Source of the DNA: Qipengyuania aurantiaca
GTDB lineage: Bacteria; Pseudomonadota; Alphaproteobacteria; Sphingomonadales; Sphingomonadaceae
Direction: 5' to 3'
NCBI RefSeq assembly: GCF_019711375.1
Contig: NZ_CP081295.1
Location: 2,761,490-2,825,489, forward strand
DNA length: 64,000 bases
The notes beneath the pieces are model-generated. The model saw only the letters and a program-made list of their open reading frames with translations, made no database searches and was not told the DNA's origin. Shown piece after piece: positions 28,439 through 39,487 of this stretch. The position numbers and the translations under genes are program-made. The first letter of the stretch is position 1. Each line of letters starts with the position of its first letter.

Positions 28439-28463
28439 CTGACTTATCGCTCTGCGAAGGACC

Positions 28464-28922
28464 TTAGAAGGTCGCGCCGACCGACAGGTAGGCCGCGTCG
28501 TAGTCGATGAAGTCGCTGAAGAAGTGACGGTAGTTGCCGCCGACATAGATGCTGTCGCTCAGCTTGTGCTCGTAGCCGGCGCCGAGAACGACCGAGTCGT
28601 AGAAGGCGTCGTTTTCGAAGGTGTAACCGAGCGCGCCGTACAGCTTGCCCGCGTCGCCGGTCTTCACGCCGAGACGTGCGGTGGTTCCGAACACCATATC
28701 GGCGCCTTCGGCGAGGATCTTGTCGCCCGAAACTTCCACGCCAGCGAAAGCGGTTTCGCCGAGATCGAAGTCATAACCGAGTGCCGCACCGAGGGTGCCT
28801 TCGCTGTCGCCTTCGGCCCAGACGATACCGCCACGAGCTTCCGCACGGACTTCGCCCTGGGCGGCGGCGGGGGTGGCGATGGTGGCAACCGCGAGAGCGG
28901 CGACTGCTGCGAATTTACGCAT
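28464..28922 (-). CDS. Outer-membrane beta-barrel protein
   Basis: 152 residues. A signal peptide ends at AQG (RKFAAVAALAVATIATPAAAQ). The mature 130 residues alternate in beta-barrel style (VRAEARGGIVWAEGD, LGYDFDLGETAFAGVEV, AYLSVGATF) and end in Phe, the outer-membrane assembly signal. The size suggests an eight-stranded porin-like or OmpA-like barrel. Of the opacity/Omp25 type, exact family unassigned. Its own terminator lies downstream. Confidence 0.8.
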   Translation of the reverse strand: MRKFAAVAALAVATIATPAAAQGEVRAEARGGIVWAEGDSEGTLGAALGYDFDLGETAFAGVEVSGDKILAEGADMVFGTTARLGVKTGDAGKLYGALGYTFENDAFYDSVVLGAGYEHKLSDSIYVGGNYRHFFSDFIDYDAAYLSVGATF

Positions 28923-29141
28923 TGTATTTCCTTTTTCGTTGTTCTCCCCGCCCCGGTCGGAGCGTGGGGAGCGCGCCTATCGTCGCGCGCCTCTTGTCCT
29001 TCAAGCCTCGATTGACGCGCCCGAGATGAGAAGTTGAATATGTGGCTTGCACGCAACATTAATGTGCAGATTTGCATCAATTGTTAAGCTGGGCTGCCCC
29101 TGTGTAATACGTGAAACCCAGCGAATCTGGGCTTTCGAGGC

Positions 29142-29169
29142 TTGACGCGCTGCACAATCCTGCTATTCG
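29142..29169 (+). promoter_or_regulatory. Probable housekeeping promoter of rpsD
   Basis: TTGACG at 29142-29147 and TATTCG at 29164-29169, spaced 16 bp, lie about 130 bp before the rpsD ATG. A small CCCAG/CTGGG hairpin occurs just upstream (29117-29131). Assigned by eye only. Confidence 0.5.
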
Positions 29170-29297
29170 CGCGCCTCGCTAATTGGCCCCGCACCCCGGT
29201 GAAGCGGTGGCCGCGCCCGGACCCTCAGGTTCAGGTGGTGCGATGCCGGGTTGGATGGCTGCGAATGGCGCAGCTCAGCAAATTGAAGGAAAGACTT

Positions 29298-29912
29298 ATG
29301 TCGAAGCGCAAGAGCGCCAAGTACAAACTCGACCGCCGGATGGGTGAAAACATCTGGGGTCGTCCTAATTCCCCGGTCAACAAGCGTTCCTACGGTCCCG
29401 GCCAGCACGGCCAGCGCCGCAAGGGCAAGATGAGCGACTTCGGCCTGCAGCTCCGTGCCAAGCAGAAGCTCAAGGGCTACTACGGCGACGTTACCGAGAA
29501 GCAGTTCAAGCGCACCTACCAGGAAGCGTCGCGCATGAAGGGCGACACAGGTCAGAACCTGATCGGCCTGCTCGAACAGCGCCTCGACATGGTCGTCTAC
29601 CGCGCCAAGTTCGCGCCGACCATCTTCGCTGCCCGCCAGCTGGTTAGCCACGGCCACATCTTCCTCAACGGTGTGAAGACCAACATCGCCTCGGCCCGCG
29701 TGCGCGTCGGCGACGTCGTGAGCCTCGGCAGCAAGGCCAAGGAAATGGCGCTGGTCATCGAAGCCCAGAGCCTGCCCGAGCGTGAAATTCCCGACTACGT
29801 CGCTCCCGACGGCAACGACAAGGTGACCTACACCCGCGTGCCGAAGCTCGACGAAGTGCCCTACCCGGTCACGATGGAACCGAACCTCGTCGTCGAGTTC
29901 TACTCGCGCTAA
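29298..29912 (+). CDS. rpsD: 30S ribosomal protein S4
   Basis: 204 residues from the ATG at 29298 preceded by GAAGGAAAG. It has [33 protein letters not shown] and the S4 RNA-binding domain ([33 protein letters not shown]). The ORF extends upstream in frame but without similarity. Here it is a stand-alone gene with its own promoter and terminator rather than part of an alpha operon. Confidence 0.97.
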   Translation: MSKRKSAKYKLDRRMGENIWGRPNSPVNKRSYGPGQHGQRRKGKMSDFGLQLRAKQKLKGYYGDVTEKQFKRTYQEASRMKGDTGQNLIGLLEQRLDMVVYRAKFAPTIFAARQLVSHGHIFLNGVKTNIASARVRVGDVVSLGSKAKEMALVIEAQSLPEREIPDYVAPDGNDKVTYTRVPKLDEVPYPVTMEPNLVVEFYSR

Positions 29913-29933
29913 GAGGTCCGGCGACGGAACAGC

Positions 29934-29964
29934 AAAGGGCGGTCCTGCGGGGCCGCCCTTTTCG
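29934..29964 (+). terminator. Rho-independent terminator of rpsD
   Basis: AAAGGGCGG and CCGCCCTTT arms with a TGCG loop are followed by TTCGTTTG, starting 21 bp after the rpsD stop. Confidence 0.85.
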
Positions 29965-30055
29965 TTTGTACGGTCAAAATTAACGCACTTCGGTTCGTCG
30001 CATTTTCAACGGCTTGGCGGAACCCGGGCGGGCGCGCCGGCGTTTCGATGATACT

Positions 30056-30226
30056 ATGACACAATATCGTTTCGTGACCCGCGCACGCGCCGGGAAATGG
30101 TATGCGAGCCTCGCAGAAGCGCAGCGACAGGCGAACCGGATCGGTGCCGGTTTCACCGATGCGCTGGGTCACTTCATTGCCTATCGCGGGACTGTGCTGG
30201 AGATGCGGGACAACTCCGCAAGCTGA
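30056..30226 (+). CDS. Hypothetical 56-residue protein
   Basis: From the ATG at 30056: MTQYRFVTRARAGKWYASLA at the N-terminus, then basic and Ala-rich (EAQRQANRIGAGFTDALGHF). The Tyr/Trp/Arg content and end (RGTVLEMRD) look like a small folded protein. I do not recognise it. The Shine-Dalgarno is weak. An in-frame start at 30014 is possible. It ends 4 bp before the convergent protease gene. Confidence 0.5.
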   Translation: MTQYRFVTRARAGKWYASLAEAQRQANRIGAGFTDALGHFIAYRGTVLEMRDNSAS

Positions 30227-30230
30227 TCGC

Positions 30231-30956
30231 CTAGCGGCGGTGCGCGCGTCTCAGGGCGAAGAAGATCATGGCGCAAATGATAGCCGTGATCAGGCCGCCC
30301 CAGAACCAGTACGGCAGGAATAGCGCCTCGGCGATGTGCTGCGTGTCCGACGCTTGTGCCCGTCCCTCCATGTAGCCGCCTTGGCTGAACAGATAGCCGA
30401 AGTCGCGGTAGATCGAGATGCAGCCCTGCACGCCGAGGAACTGGACGGCGAAGCGGCGGTGCTGCTCGCGGCCATAGAAGGCGAGCGCGAGGCAGAGTGC
30501 GCCCATGGCGGGCAGGATGGCCCATCCTGTTATCGATCTCACCCAGATCAGCGTCGAACCGAGCAGCGCAGCGCCGAGCAGGATGAGCGCAGCCTTGGTG
30601 GCGCGGTGGGTCCGCGAGGCGAGGATAAGCGCGGTGCCGGCGGCTGTCGGTCCCAAAAGGCCGGCCGCCGCGATGGAGGCCTGCGCGAGGCGCGAGGGCT
30701 CTCCCGTGGCAAGGTGCAGCGCGTAGCCGGAGCCGTCGGGGAAGATGACGAGCCGCTCGAAATCATGGCCGAAGCCCATCGCGGCCACGCCGTGGCCCAT
30801 CTCGTGGAACCAGGTCGCAAGGATGCTGAAAGGATAGAGCAGATAGCCGCCATAGGGCGAATGCCAGAGGATGATCGAGATTACGCCCAGCAGCACCAGC
30901 AGGGTGATCTCCTGCTTGCCCGCAGTGCTGGAATAAGAAGGAGGGCGATAGGTCAC
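30231..30956 (-). CDS. M50-type (M50B-like) membrane metallopeptidase
   Basis: 241 residues from a GTG at 30956 overlapping the SDR stop (GTGA). Zinc motif HEMGH sits in ILATWFHEMGHGVAAMGFGH (about residues 50-65), inside a protein with about six hydrophobic segments. This matches PF13398-like M50B proteins. The usual downstream metal-ligand Asp motif of site-2 proteases is not obvious, so activity is unproven. It is in an operon with the SDR and tgt. Confidence 0.8.
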   Translation of the reverse strand: MTYRPPSYSSTAGKQEITLLVLLGVISIILWHSPYGGYLLYPFSILATWFHEMGHGVAAMGFGHDFERLVIFPDGSGYALHLATGEPSRLAQASIAAAGLLGPTAAGTALILASRTHRATKAALILLGAALLGSTLIWVRSITGWAILPAMGALCLALAFYGREQHRRFAVQFLGVQGCISIYRDFGYLFSQGGYMEGRAQASDTQHIAEALFLPYWFWGGLITAIICAMIFFALRRAHRR

Positions 30957-31648
30957 GGTGCGATCTCCTTCCCGTCCCACGCGAAACAGCGCCCGCTTTG
31001 CTTCGGCCCCAGCGAGGCCAGCACTTCGAGCAGGCGCTCGGCGGAGTAGTCGGGTGTGAAGAGTTTCCCCTCAGGCACATTGCGCTGGAAGGGTTCGCTC
31101 AGCGCCGTGTCCACCGTGCCGGGGTGGAGCGTCACGCAGAAAGCCTCGGGCCGCTTGCGCGCCAGTTCGACCGAGAAGGTGCGGATCAGCTGGTTCAGAG
31201 CCGCCTTGCTCGCGCGGTAGGAATACCACCCGCCGAGCCGGTTGTCCGAGATGCTTCCCACCCGCGCGGAAAAGGCGGCGAAACCAGGGCGGGTCTTTTC
31301 GGACAGCAGCGGGAGGAAATGTTTGGCGACAAGCGCGGGACCGGTCGCGTTGATCGCAAAGTTGCGCGCCAGTTCATCGGCGTCCAAATGCCGCCAGTCT
31401 TTCTCCGGCCCTTCCCCATCTTGGTGCAGATAGCCGGTTGCGACGAGAACCAGATCGAGCGGCCCCTTGGCCTTCAACCTCTCGGCTCCCTCGGCAATCG
31501 TGGCTTCGTCGGTGAGGTCGATATGCGCCTCGCCCGCAAAGCTGCGCGCAAGTCGGAAAACCTTGGTCCCTTGCGCTTCGAGCCGGTCCGCCAGCGCTCC
31601 GCCGATCCCGCCCGAGGCGCCGATCACCGCTGCGCGGGCCCATTCCAT
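30953..31648 (-). CDS. Short-chain dehydrogenase/reductase
   Basis: 231 residues. The Rossmann motif GASGGIGGALADRLEAQG (N-terminal) and the catalytic SER-Tyr-Lys set (SARVGSISDNRLGGWYSYRASKAALNQL region, with YxxxK) are clear; NAT in INATGPALVAKHFLP is the NAG-equivalent. It resembles the C-factor-like SDRs. The substrate is unknown. Its ATG overlaps the tgt stop (ATGA). Confidence 0.88.
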   Translation of the reverse strand: MEWARAAVIGASGGIGGALADRLEAQGTKVFRLARSFAGEAHIDLTDEATIAEGAERLKAKGPLDLVLVATGYLHQDGEGPEKDWRHLDADELARNFAINATGPALVAKHFLPLLSEKTRPGFAAFSARVGSISDNRLGGWYSYRASKAALNQLIRTFSVELARKRPEAFCVTLHPGTVDTALSEPFQRNVPEGKLFTPDYSAERLLEVLASLGPKQSGRCFAWDGKEIAP

Positions 31649-32781
31649 CAGTCGCGCGATCCGAGGTAGTCGCGCCGGAAATCGGCTGCAAACGCCGCAA
31701 AGCGCCCTTCCCCGATGGCATCGCGCATGGCCTGCATCAGCTGCTGGTAGAAGGCGATGTTGTGCTCAGTCATCAGCATGGCGCCGAGGATCTCCTGCGA
31801 CTTCACGAGATGATGGAGATAGGCGCGGCTGTAGGTCCCGCAAGTATCGCACTTGCACCGTTCGTCGAGCGGCGCCTGGTCCTCTGCAAACCGCGCGTTG
31901 CGAAGATTGAGCGGGCCATTCCAGGTGAAGGCCTGCCCGTTGCGTCCCGAGCGGCTGGGCAGCACGCAATCGAACATATCGACGCCGCGCTCGACCGCGC
32001 CGACCAGATCGTCGGGCTTGCCCACACCCATCAAATAGCGCGGGCGATCCTCGGGCAGCTGGCCGGGCGCAAAGTCGAGCGTGGCGAACATCGCTTCCTG
32101 CCCCTCACCCACCGCAAGGCCGCCGATGGCGTAGCCGTCGAAGCCGATTTCGGTCAGCTTCTCTGCGCTGACCTTGCGCAGTTCCTCGTCGAGCGCGCCC
32201 TGCTGGATGCCGAACAGCGCCGAACGTTCCGCATGCACCCCATCCGCATCGAAACCGTCGCGGCTGCGCTTGGCCCAGCGCATCGACATTTCCATGCTGG
32301 CGGCAATCTCGTCGCGTGGCCGATCGGCACGCGGACATTCGTCGAAGGCCATCACGATATCGCTGCCGAGCAGGCGCTGGATTTCCATGCTGCGTTCTGG
32401 CGTGAGCATATGCTTCGAGCCGTCGATATGGCTGCGGAACTCGACTCCCTTTTCGGTGAGCTTGCGCAGGTCTGACAGGCTCATGACCTGGTAGCCGCCG
32501 CTGTCGGTCAGGATCGGGCGCTTCCAGTTCATGAACGGGTGCAGCCCGCCCAGCTTGGCCACCCGCTCCGCGCCGGGGCGCAGCATGAGGTGGTAGGTGT
32601 TGCCGAGAATGATGTCGGCGCCGGTCTTGCGCACGGTTTCGGGCTTCATCGCCTTGACCGTGGCCGCCGTGCCTACTGGCATGAAGGCCGGGGTGCGAAT
32701 ATCGCCGCGCAGCATGCGGATGGTGCCGGTACGCGCCTTGCCGTCGCGGGCATGGATATCGAAGGCGAAACGGGTGCTCAT
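31648..32781 (-). CDS. tgt: Queuine tRNA-ribosyltransferase
   Basis: 377 residues. It exchanges G34 for preQ1 in tRNAs with GUN anticodons. Visible are [10 protein letters not shown], the nucleophile region [22 protein letters not shown] and the zinc site [16 protein letters not shown]. Its partner queA lies on the same strand about 3.4 kb upstream, separated by an ABC exporter and two outer-membrane genes. Followed by the SDR and M50 genes with overlapping ends. Confidence 0.97.
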   Translation of the reverse strand: MSTRFAFDIHARDGKARTGTIRMLRGDIRTPAFMPVGTAATVKAMKPETVRKTGADIILGNTYHLMLRPGAERVAKLGGLHPFMNWKRPILTDSGGYQVMSLSDLRKLTEKGVEFRSHIDGSKHMLTPERSMEIQRLLGSDIVMAFDECPRADRPRDEIAASMEMSMRWAKRSRDGFDADGVHAERSALFGIQQGALDEELRKVSAEKLTEIGFDGYAIGGLAVGEGQEAMFATLDFAPGQLPEDRPRYLMGVGKPDDLVGAVERGVDMFDCVLPSRSGRNGQAFTWNGPLNLRNARFAEDQAPLDERCKCDTCGTYSRAYLHHLVKSQEILGAMLMTEHNIAFYQQLMQAMRDAIGEGRFAAFAADFRRDYLGSRD

Positions 32782-32786
32782 GAAAC

Positions 32787-33737
32787 CTAGAAACCGTAGA
32801 TGATGGTGAAGCGCGTCAGCGTGTCGGTCGACACTGCGCCTTCGGGAGGATTGCTGTCGTAGTCGACGGCATAAGAGAGTCGCGAGCGCAGCTTTTCCGA
32901 GATGCGGAAGTCGAGGCCGCTGACGAGGTTGATCGAGGTGTTGCTGCCATCGACCAGTACCTGCACCTCGCCCCCGCCCTCTGCCAGCGCGTTGGCATCT
33001 TGCGTGAAGGTGAGGCCCTTGACGATCTCCCAGTCAAAATCGGCGCCGAACAGGCCGGCGATGCGGCTGGCGCTGGTGCCGTCGGTGTAGTCGGTGACGC
33101 GCCAGGCGGGGCCTGCCTTGACCGACAGGTTCAGACCCTCACGGTCGAAGACCTTGTAGCCCAGCCCGCCGCTGGCGGCGTAGCGGCGGGTGACGCCTTG
33201 CAGCCGGTCCCGCTCGATCTGGGCGAGGCCGTAGACGAACAGATCCTCGCTGAACTGCCAGCGCGGTTCGTAGGCGGCGAGGAGTTGTTCGCGCTTGGTC
33301 TGGCCGTCCTGCCGCTGGTAATCGACGCGGCCCAAGAGGCGGTGGCTCCAGCGCAGCCCCTCGCGCTTGGCCTTTACCGACGCGGCGATTCCAAGGCTGT
33401 CGGTGTTGCCGGTCGACTGGAACGCGCCGATCTCGCCCTCGCCGGTCCATAACTCGAGCATTCCAGCGGTGCGGATGGTTTCTTCCTTCGCGGCCTTGGC
33501 CCCGGCGAGTTTCACAGCCTGGTCGGCCTTCCATTGCGCCTCGATGGCGTCGAGCACGACCGCTTCGCCAGGGTTGGTCGCGCGAGCCAGTTCAAGCACC
33601 GTCTCGACCTTCTTTGCATCGCCCGTGGCGATGGCCGCATCGATCATCGCGCGCACGCCTTCGGGCAGCTCGGCAGCGGCCGGGGCAGCGGTGGCGAGGA
33701 GGACGGCGGTGAGCAGGGAGCGGCGCAGGATGGACAT
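32787..33737 (-). CDS. DUF481 (YdiY-like) outer-membrane protein
   Basis: 316 residues. A signal peptide ([19 protein letters not shown]) and a helical stretch (about 25-90) precede a beta-rich DUF481 domain beginning [21 protein letters not shown], the SxGNT-type motif of salt-induced outer-membrane proteins. The C-terminus [11 protein letters not shown] ends in Phe. Only 5 bp separate it from tgt, so the two may be co-transcribed. Confidence 0.88.
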   Translation of the reverse strand: MSILRRSLLTAVLLATAAPAAAELPEGVRAMIDAAIATGDAKKVETVLELARATNPGEAVVLDAIEAQWKADQAVKLAGAKAAKEETIRTAGMLELWTGEGEIGAFQSTGNTDSLGIAASVKAKREGLRWSHRLLGRVDYQRQDGQTKREQLLAAYEPRWQFSEDLFVYGLAQIERDRLQGVTRRYAASGGLGYKVFDREGLNLSVKAGPAWRVTDYTDGTSASRIAGLFGADFDWEIVKGLTFTQDANALAEGGGEVQVLVDGSNTSINLVSGLDFRISEKLRSRLSYAVDYDSNPPEGAVSTDTLTRFTIIYGF

Positions 33738-33786
33738 GGCGCGCCTGCTAGCGTGTGGAAGGCGATATCGCCACCCCGCAAAGCAA

Positions 33787-33815
33787 AGGGGCGGACTTCT
33801 CGCGAAGCCCGCCCC
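33787..33815 (-). terminator. Stem-loop terminator after the opacity-like gene
   Basis: GGGGCGG and CCGCCCC arms with an inner CTTC/GAAG stem and TCGC tetraloop, followed on the minus strand by CCTTTGCTTTG. It lies 22 bp after the stop at 33837. Confidence 0.75.
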
Positions 33816-33836
33816 CGAATGCGTTCGAATGCTCGG

Positions 33837-34394
33837 TCAGAACTTGAAACCGACACCTGCCGTCGCGCGGACGGTGTCGAAGCCGACCGTATCAAGGTTG
33901 ACGCGCACCAGCGAGCCGCCGAGCGGGAAATCTGCACCGAGGCCGAGGATGTAGTCGCCGTCGCTATCGTCGACGCCATCGAAAAAGCTCTCGTCATCGA
34001 TGTCGAAGATTTCCGACAGGTCGAAATCGACCTGCTGGTAACCGCCGCGCGCATAAAGCTTGGCACCGCCGGGAAGGCGCGTGCCGAGGCGGCCGGCAAT
34101 ACCGTATTCGTTGTCGATCGCGCCGAAACCGAAGGTGTAGTTTGCCTCGGCGCCGACAAAGGCACCCGGGCCGAGCGGCATGTCGTAACCGGCAAAGACA
34201 CCGGCGATGGTGCTGCCGCTGTTGAGGTCGATGGCGAAGTCGTCTTCGATATCGCCGACATCGAGATCGTGGACACCGGCCTGCACGCCGACGAAACCTT
34301 CACCCGGAAGGACGTCCTGCGCTTGCGCGGCGGTGGGAAGAGCGAAGGCTGCGCCAGCGGTCGTCGCGGCGAGCAGGATTGCTTTCTTGTTCAT
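33837..34394 (-). CDS. Opacity-type outer-membrane beta-barrel protein
   Basis: 185 residues from the ATG at 34394, with GAGGGAATTT upstream. A signal peptide (NKKAILLAATTAGAAFALPTAAQAQ) precedes alternating beta strands (GFVGVQAGVHDLDV, GAFVGAEANYTFGFG, KLYARGGYQQVDFDLS) and a C-terminal Phe (RATAGVGFKF). Acidic surface loops (IDDESFFDGVDDSDGD) are notable. Porin-like; ligand unknown. A 7 bp stem-loop (34412-34433) lies in its probable 5' UTR. Confidence 0.8.
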   Translation of the reverse strand: MNKKAILLAATTAGAAFALPTAAQAQDVLPGEGFVGVQAGVHDLDVGDIEDDFAIDLNSGSTIAGVFAGYDMPLGPGAFVGAEANYTFGFGAIDNEYGIAGRLGTRLPGGAKLYARGGYQQVDFDLSEIFDIDDESFFDGVDDSDGDYILGLGADFPLGGSLVRVNLDTVGFDTVRATAGVGFKF

Positions 34395-34411
34395 AAATTC
34401 CCTCATTGTCC

Positions 34412-34433
34412 GGCCCGCTCCTGAATGCGGGCC
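34412..34433 (-). other. Stem-loop in the spacer upstream of the opacity-like gene
   Basis: GGCCCGC/GCGGGCC arms with an 8 nt loop lie 18 bp upstream of the start codon and about 77 bp after the ABC permease stop. There is no T-tract, so it is more likely a 5' UTR structure than a terminator. Confidence 0.4.
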
Positions 34434-34509
34434 GAGGGATGCATGCCGCCTTACTGATTTCCGGATTCTGAACGAAAATTGCTTAACCGTGCGGTCATGC
34501 TTTTCGCGG

Positions 34510-35270
34510 TCAGGGGCGCAATCGCCATCCGGTGCGGAAAATATAGGCGATCACGGCGACACAGGCGGCGAGGAAGGCGAGCGTTATGCCGAAGCTGATC
34601 CAGATGTTCACGTCGCTGCTTCCGTAGAAGGTCCAGCGCAGGCCGCTGACGAGGTAAACGATCGGGTTGGCCAGCGCGATGGTGTCCCACGGCTCGGGCA
34701 GCATATCGATGGAATAGAAAGTGCCGCCGAGGAAGGTCAGCGGCGTCAGGAACAGCATGGGAATGATGCCGAGCTTCTCGAAATTGTCCGCCCAGATGCC
34801 GAGGATGAATCCGAACAGGCTGAAGGCCGCGGCCACCAGCATGATGTAGAGCACTGCCAGCAGCGGATGCGCGATGGAATAGTCCACGAACAAGCGCGCA
34901 GTGAGCAGGATGATCGCGGCGAGGATCAGGCTCTTGGTCATGGCCGCCCCGACGAAACCGATCAGCGTTTCCGCCACACCGACGGGCGCGCTCAGCAGTT
35001 CGTAGATCGTACCGGTGAAACGCGGCATGTAGATGCCGAAACTCGAATTGCTGGTCGTCTCCCCGAGCAGGGTGAGCATCAGCAGGCCCGGAATGATGAA
35101 AGCGCCGTAATCCACTCCGCCGAGGTCGGGCATCCGCCCCCCGATGGCCGCGCCGAAGACGATGAAATAGAGCGAGGTGGTCAACACGGGCGCCAGCACC
35201 GACTGGAAGGCCGTGCGCAGGAAGCGCATCAGTTCGCGCGTGTAGATGGACCAGGTGGAACGCCAGCCGA

Positions 35271-35274
<4 letters not shown>
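34510..35274 (-). CDS. ABC-2 type exporter permease
   Basis: 254 residues, six membrane helices. ELMRFLRTAFQSVLAPVLTT at the N-terminus and LTPLTFLGGTFYSIDMLPEPW in the second half are the ABC-2 signature. It overlaps the ATPase gene (ATGA), so they form one transporter. The substrate is not evident; such pairs often export drugs or polysaccharides. Confidence 0.92.
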
Positions 35275-36212
<938 letters not shown>

Positions 36213-36221
36213 TGGGCCGGC

Positions 36222-37250
36222 CTAAGGCAGGAGCAGCGAGGAGTCACCATAGGAATAGAAACGGTATTCGCTGGCAATCGCATGGGCATAGGCCGCCTGC
36301 ATCCGCTCGCGACCCATCAGCGCGCTGACCAGCATGAACAGCGTCGACTTGGGCAGATGGAAATTGGTCATCAACCCGTCGATGGCGCGGAAGGAATAGC
36401 CGGGCGTAATGAAGATATCGGTATCGCCTGCGAAGGGGCGGATCACCTTGTCCTCACCCGTGGCGCTTTCGAGTAGGCGGAGACTGGTGGTACCCACGGC
36501 AATGACGCGGTTTCCGCGTGCGCGCGCCGCATTCAGCCGGTCCGCCGTGTCCTGTTCGATGCGGCCCCATTCGGCGTGCATCTGGTGGTCTTCGGTGTCA
36601 TCCGCCTTGACCGGCAGGAAGGTGCCCGCCCCGACATGGAGCGTCAGCGTCTCGGTCCCGATCCCGCGCTCGGCAAGCGCGCCCATGAGGCGATCGGTGA
36701 AATGCAGGGCCGCGGTTGGGGCGGCGACGGCGCCGTCCTCTTTCGCGAACATGGTCTGATAATCTTCACGGTCCTGCGCATCGGTGGCGCGCTTGCCCGC
36801 GATATAGGGCGGCAGCGGCATGGTGCCGGCGCGTTCGAGCAACACCTCGACCGGTTCGTCGCCCTCGAAGAACAAGATGAAACTGCCGTCGGCGAGCCGT
36901 TCTTCGGCCAGCGCGGTCACGCCGCCGCCGAAGGTCGCGATTTCACCCACGCGCAGGCGTTTGGCGTTACGGATGAAGGCCTGCCAGCGGCGCAGGTCCA
37001 CTCGCTTGTGCAGCGTCGCACCGATCTTCGCCTCGCCCCGGCGGCCTTCCAATTGCGCGGGAATGACGCGCGTATCGTTGAAAACCAGCACATCGCCCGG
37101 ATCGAGCATGGATGGCAGGTCGAGCACGGTGCGGTCGGCAAAGGGCTTTGCCCCGCGCACGACGAGCATACGCGCCGCATCGCGCGGCCGCGCGGGCCGC
37201 AGCGCTATACGTTCCTTGGGAAGCTCGAAATCGAAGAGGTCGACGCGCAT
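36222..37250 (-). CDS. queA: S-adenosylmethionine:tRNA ribosyltransferase-isomerase
   Basis: 342 residues. It transfers the ribosyl part of SAM to preQ1-tRNA in queuosine synthesis. The N-terminus [45 protein letters not shown] and the C-terminal [15 protein letters not shown] are highly conserved. Part of the run ispA-coaD-cyclophilin-queA. Confidence 0.97.
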   Translation of the reverse strand: MRVDLFDFELPKERIALRPARPRDAARMLVVRGAKPFADRTVLDLPSMLDPGDVLVFNDTRVIPAQLEGRRGEAKIGATLHKRVDLRRWQAFIRNAKRLRVGEIATFGGGVTALAEERLADGSFILFFEGDEPVEVLLERAGTMPLPPYIAGKRATDAQDREDYQTMFAKEDGAVAAPTAALHFTDRLMGALAERGIGTETLTLHVGAGTFLPVKADDTEDHQMHAEWGRIEQDTADRLNAARARGNRVIAVGTTSLRLLESATGEDKVIRPFAGDTDIFITPGYSFRAIDGLMTNFHLPKSTLFMLVSALMGRERMQAAYAHAIASEYRFYSYGDSSLLLP

Positions 37251-37293
37251 GGCAGCGCCCCTAGACGCTCCTCAGCGTGAAGAGAACCGGAAT

Positions 37294-37980
37294 TCAGCTC
37301 GACGCGTTCAGATCGTCCAGCGTGACCTCTTCTTCCATCAGCGCGGGCGCAGCAGCGGGCATCGGAGCCGGAACCGGCTTGTTGTCCGATGCAAGCGAGG
37401 CCTGCAGGATGCGGGTCGGGTTCGCGGGCGGTTCGCCGCGGTTGATGGCATCGACGGCGCCCATGTTCGAAATCACGCGGCCGAAATTGGTATACTTCTT
37501 GTCCAGGCTGAAGCGCGGATAGAAGACGATGAAGAACTGGCTGTTCGCGCTGTCTTCGCTGGCGGCGCGCGCCATCGACAGCGTGCCGCGGATATGCGGC
37601 ATCGGATTGAATTCTTCCTCGAGGTCGGGAAGATGGCTGCCGCCCTGCCCCGTGCCGGTCGGGTCACCGGTCTGCGCCATGAAGCCTTCGATCACGCGGT
37701 GGAAGATCACGCCGTCGTAAAAGCCCTGCCGGGTGAGCGTCTTGATGCGCTCGACATGGCTGGGTGCCCATGCCGGCATGAGGCGGATGCCGACGCGCTC
37801 GCCATTCGACAGATCGAGGAACAGGACGTTCTCACGATCATCGTTCAGATTGTAATTGATCGGCTCGTATTTGAAGCTCGAGGCGGGTTTCGCCTCGGCC
37901 TCGGCGTCCTGCGCCAGGGCAGCAACCGGAGCGATCGCCGTCAGAGCGGCAGCAGCGAGGGCAAGCGAAGACTTCAGCAT
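37294..37980 (-). CDS. Periplasmic cyclophilin-type peptidyl-prolyl isomerase
   Basis: 228 residues. A signal peptide (KSSLALAAAALTAIAPVAALAQ) is followed by a cyclophilin domain with FYDGVIFHRVIEGFMAQTGDP and a GTLSMARAASEDSANSQFFI core. The catalytic Arg in FHRV is present. An Ala/Pro/Met-rich linker and acidic tail follow. It helps fold exported proteins. Between coaD and queA. Confidence 0.93.
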   Translation of the reverse strand: MLKSSLALAAAALTAIAPVAALAQDAEAEAKPASSFKYEPINYNLNDDRENVLFLDLSNGERVGIRLMPAWAPSHVERIKTLTRQGFYDGVIFHRVIEGFMAQTGDPTGTGQGGSHLPDLEEEFNPMPHIRGTLSMARAASEDSANSQFFIVFYPRFSLDKKYTNFGRVISNMGAVDAINRGEPPANPTRILQASLASDNKPVPAPMPAAAPALMEEEVTLDDLNASS

Positions 37981-38064
37981 CTAAATTTCCGTCGAATTGT
38001 CCTGTATGTGCCACGCCCTAGCGGCGCGGCGCTGTCCGTTCAATGAATGGTTTGCGAAGCTCGC

Positions 38065-38580
38065 TCAGTAATCCCCGAGCTGTCCGCGCTCCTTGACGCG
38101 GGCGACCACATCCTCGCACACGTCCTTGCTGACGAAGGGCGTGATGTCGCCGCCGAACAGCGCGATTTCCTTCACCAGGCGCGAGGCGATCGGCTGCAGC
38201 GAAACATCGGCCATGAGGAACACCGTCTCGATATCATCGTCGAGCTGCTGGTTCATGCCCGCCATCTGGTACTCGTATTCGAAATCCGCCACAGCGCGCA
38301 GCCCGCGGATGAGAACGCTGGCGCCCATTTTCTGCGCGAATTTCACCAGCAGCGCGTTGAAACCCACCACCTCGACATTCTCAAGGCCCATCGCCGCGAT
38401 CTCGCGCTCGACCATGGCAAAGCGCTCCTCGGTCGAAAACATGGGGTTTTTGGACGGATTGGTCGTCACACCGATGATAAGCCGGTCGACGAGCTTGCTG
38501 CCGCGCCGGATGATATCCGCATGCCCCAGCGTGATGGGGTCGAACGTGCCGGGGTAAATACCAATGCGTTCAGCCATCAA
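38065..38580 (-). CDS. coaD: Phosphopantetheine adenylyltransferase
   Basis: 171 residues. Fourth step of coenzyme A synthesis. The nucleotidyl-transferase motif YPGTFDPITLGH and ILIRGLRAVADFEYE-like segment (VLIRGLRAVADFEYEYQMA) are unmistakable. Its ATG overlaps the ispA stop (ATGA). Confidence 0.97.
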   Translation of the reverse strand: MMAERIGIYPGTFDPITLGHADIIRRGSKLVDRLIIGVTTNPSKNPMFSTEERFAMVEREIAAMGLENVEVVGFNALLVKFAQKMGASVLIRGLRAVADFEYEYQMAGMNQQLDDDIETVFLMADVSLQPIASRLVKEIALFGGDITPFVSKDVCEDVVARVKERGQLGDY

Positions 38581-39476
38581 TGATCCCTCTTTACCACGAA
38601 CCGCGCCAGTTCCACCAGCACGCGTGCGTCCTCGCCATAGCTGGCGAGGTGCTGCCCGGCCTGTTCGACCAGCATTTCCGCCTGCGCGCGGGCGGCGTCG
38701 CGGCCCATGAGGGTGACGAAGGTCTGCTTGCCCTGGCCTTCGTCCTTGCGCAGCGCCTTGCCGGCCTTGGTCTCGTCGCCTTCCACGTCGAGCAGATCGT
38801 CGGCGATCTGGAATGCGAGGCCGATGTCGCGGGCATAAGCGCGCAAATGGGTGCGGCCTTCGGGAGGCAGCTTGCCCAGGATCGCGCCCATTTCCACACT
38901 GGCAGCCAGCAAGGCCCCGGTTTTCAGCTGCTGCAGGCGCGTGACCTGCCGGATGTCGTATTCCTCTTCGTCCGAGACGATGTCCATCATCTGGCCGCCC
39001 GCCATGCCTTCATGCCCACTGGCCTTGGCCAGCGTCGCCACCAGTTCGGCGCGCACGAAGGGATCGTTGCTGATGCCGGGCATGGTGAGAATGTCGAAGG
39101 CCAGCGCATGGAGGCAATCGCCCGCCAGAACCGCCGTCGCCTCGTCATAGACCTTGTGCAGCGTCGGCTTGCCGTGGCGCAGATCGTCGTCGTCCATGCA
39201 GGGAAGATCGTCGTGAATCAGCGAATAGGCGTGGATCGCCTCGACCGCGCAGCCCGCGGCCACGGCGGCATCGCGGTCGACGCCGAACAGCTTCGCCGTC
39301 GCGCAGACCAGCAGCGGGCGCACGCGCTTGCCGCCGCCGATCGCGGCATAGCGCATCGCTTCGACCAGCCGCGCGCGGGTATCCTGCGGGACCGGGAGAT
39401 AGGCGTCGAACGCCGCGTCGACATCCTGCTGGACCTGGTCGAAAGCGTCGGACAGCAGGTCGGGCATCCGTGTCAT
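38577..39476 (-). CDS. ispA: Polyprenyl (farnesyl diphosphate) synthase
   Basis: 299 residues from the ATG at 39476; a GTG at 39485 is the alternative. First Asp-rich motif in HDDLPCMDDDDLRHG and second in QIADDLLDVEGD, with GGKRVRPLL binding IPP. The small residue pattern before the first motif fits short-chain (C15) synthases. Lies directly after xseB, a common arrangement. Confidence 0.94.
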   Translation of the reverse strand: MTRMPDLLSDAFDQVQQDVDAAFDAYLPVPQDTRARLVEAMRYAAIGGGKRVRPLLVCATAKLFGVDRDAAVAAGCAVEAIHAYSLIHDDLPCMDDDDLRHGKPTLHKVYDEATAVLAGDCLHALAFDILTMPGISNDPFVRAELVATLAKASGHEGMAGGQMMDIVSDEEEYDIRQVTRLQQLKTGALLAASVEMGAILGKLPPEGRTHLRAYARDIGLAFQIADDLLDVEGDETKAGKALRKDEGQGKQTFVTLMGRDAARAQAEMLVEQAGQHLASYGEDARVLVELARFVVKRDH

Positions 39477-39487
39477 GACGTTCACGC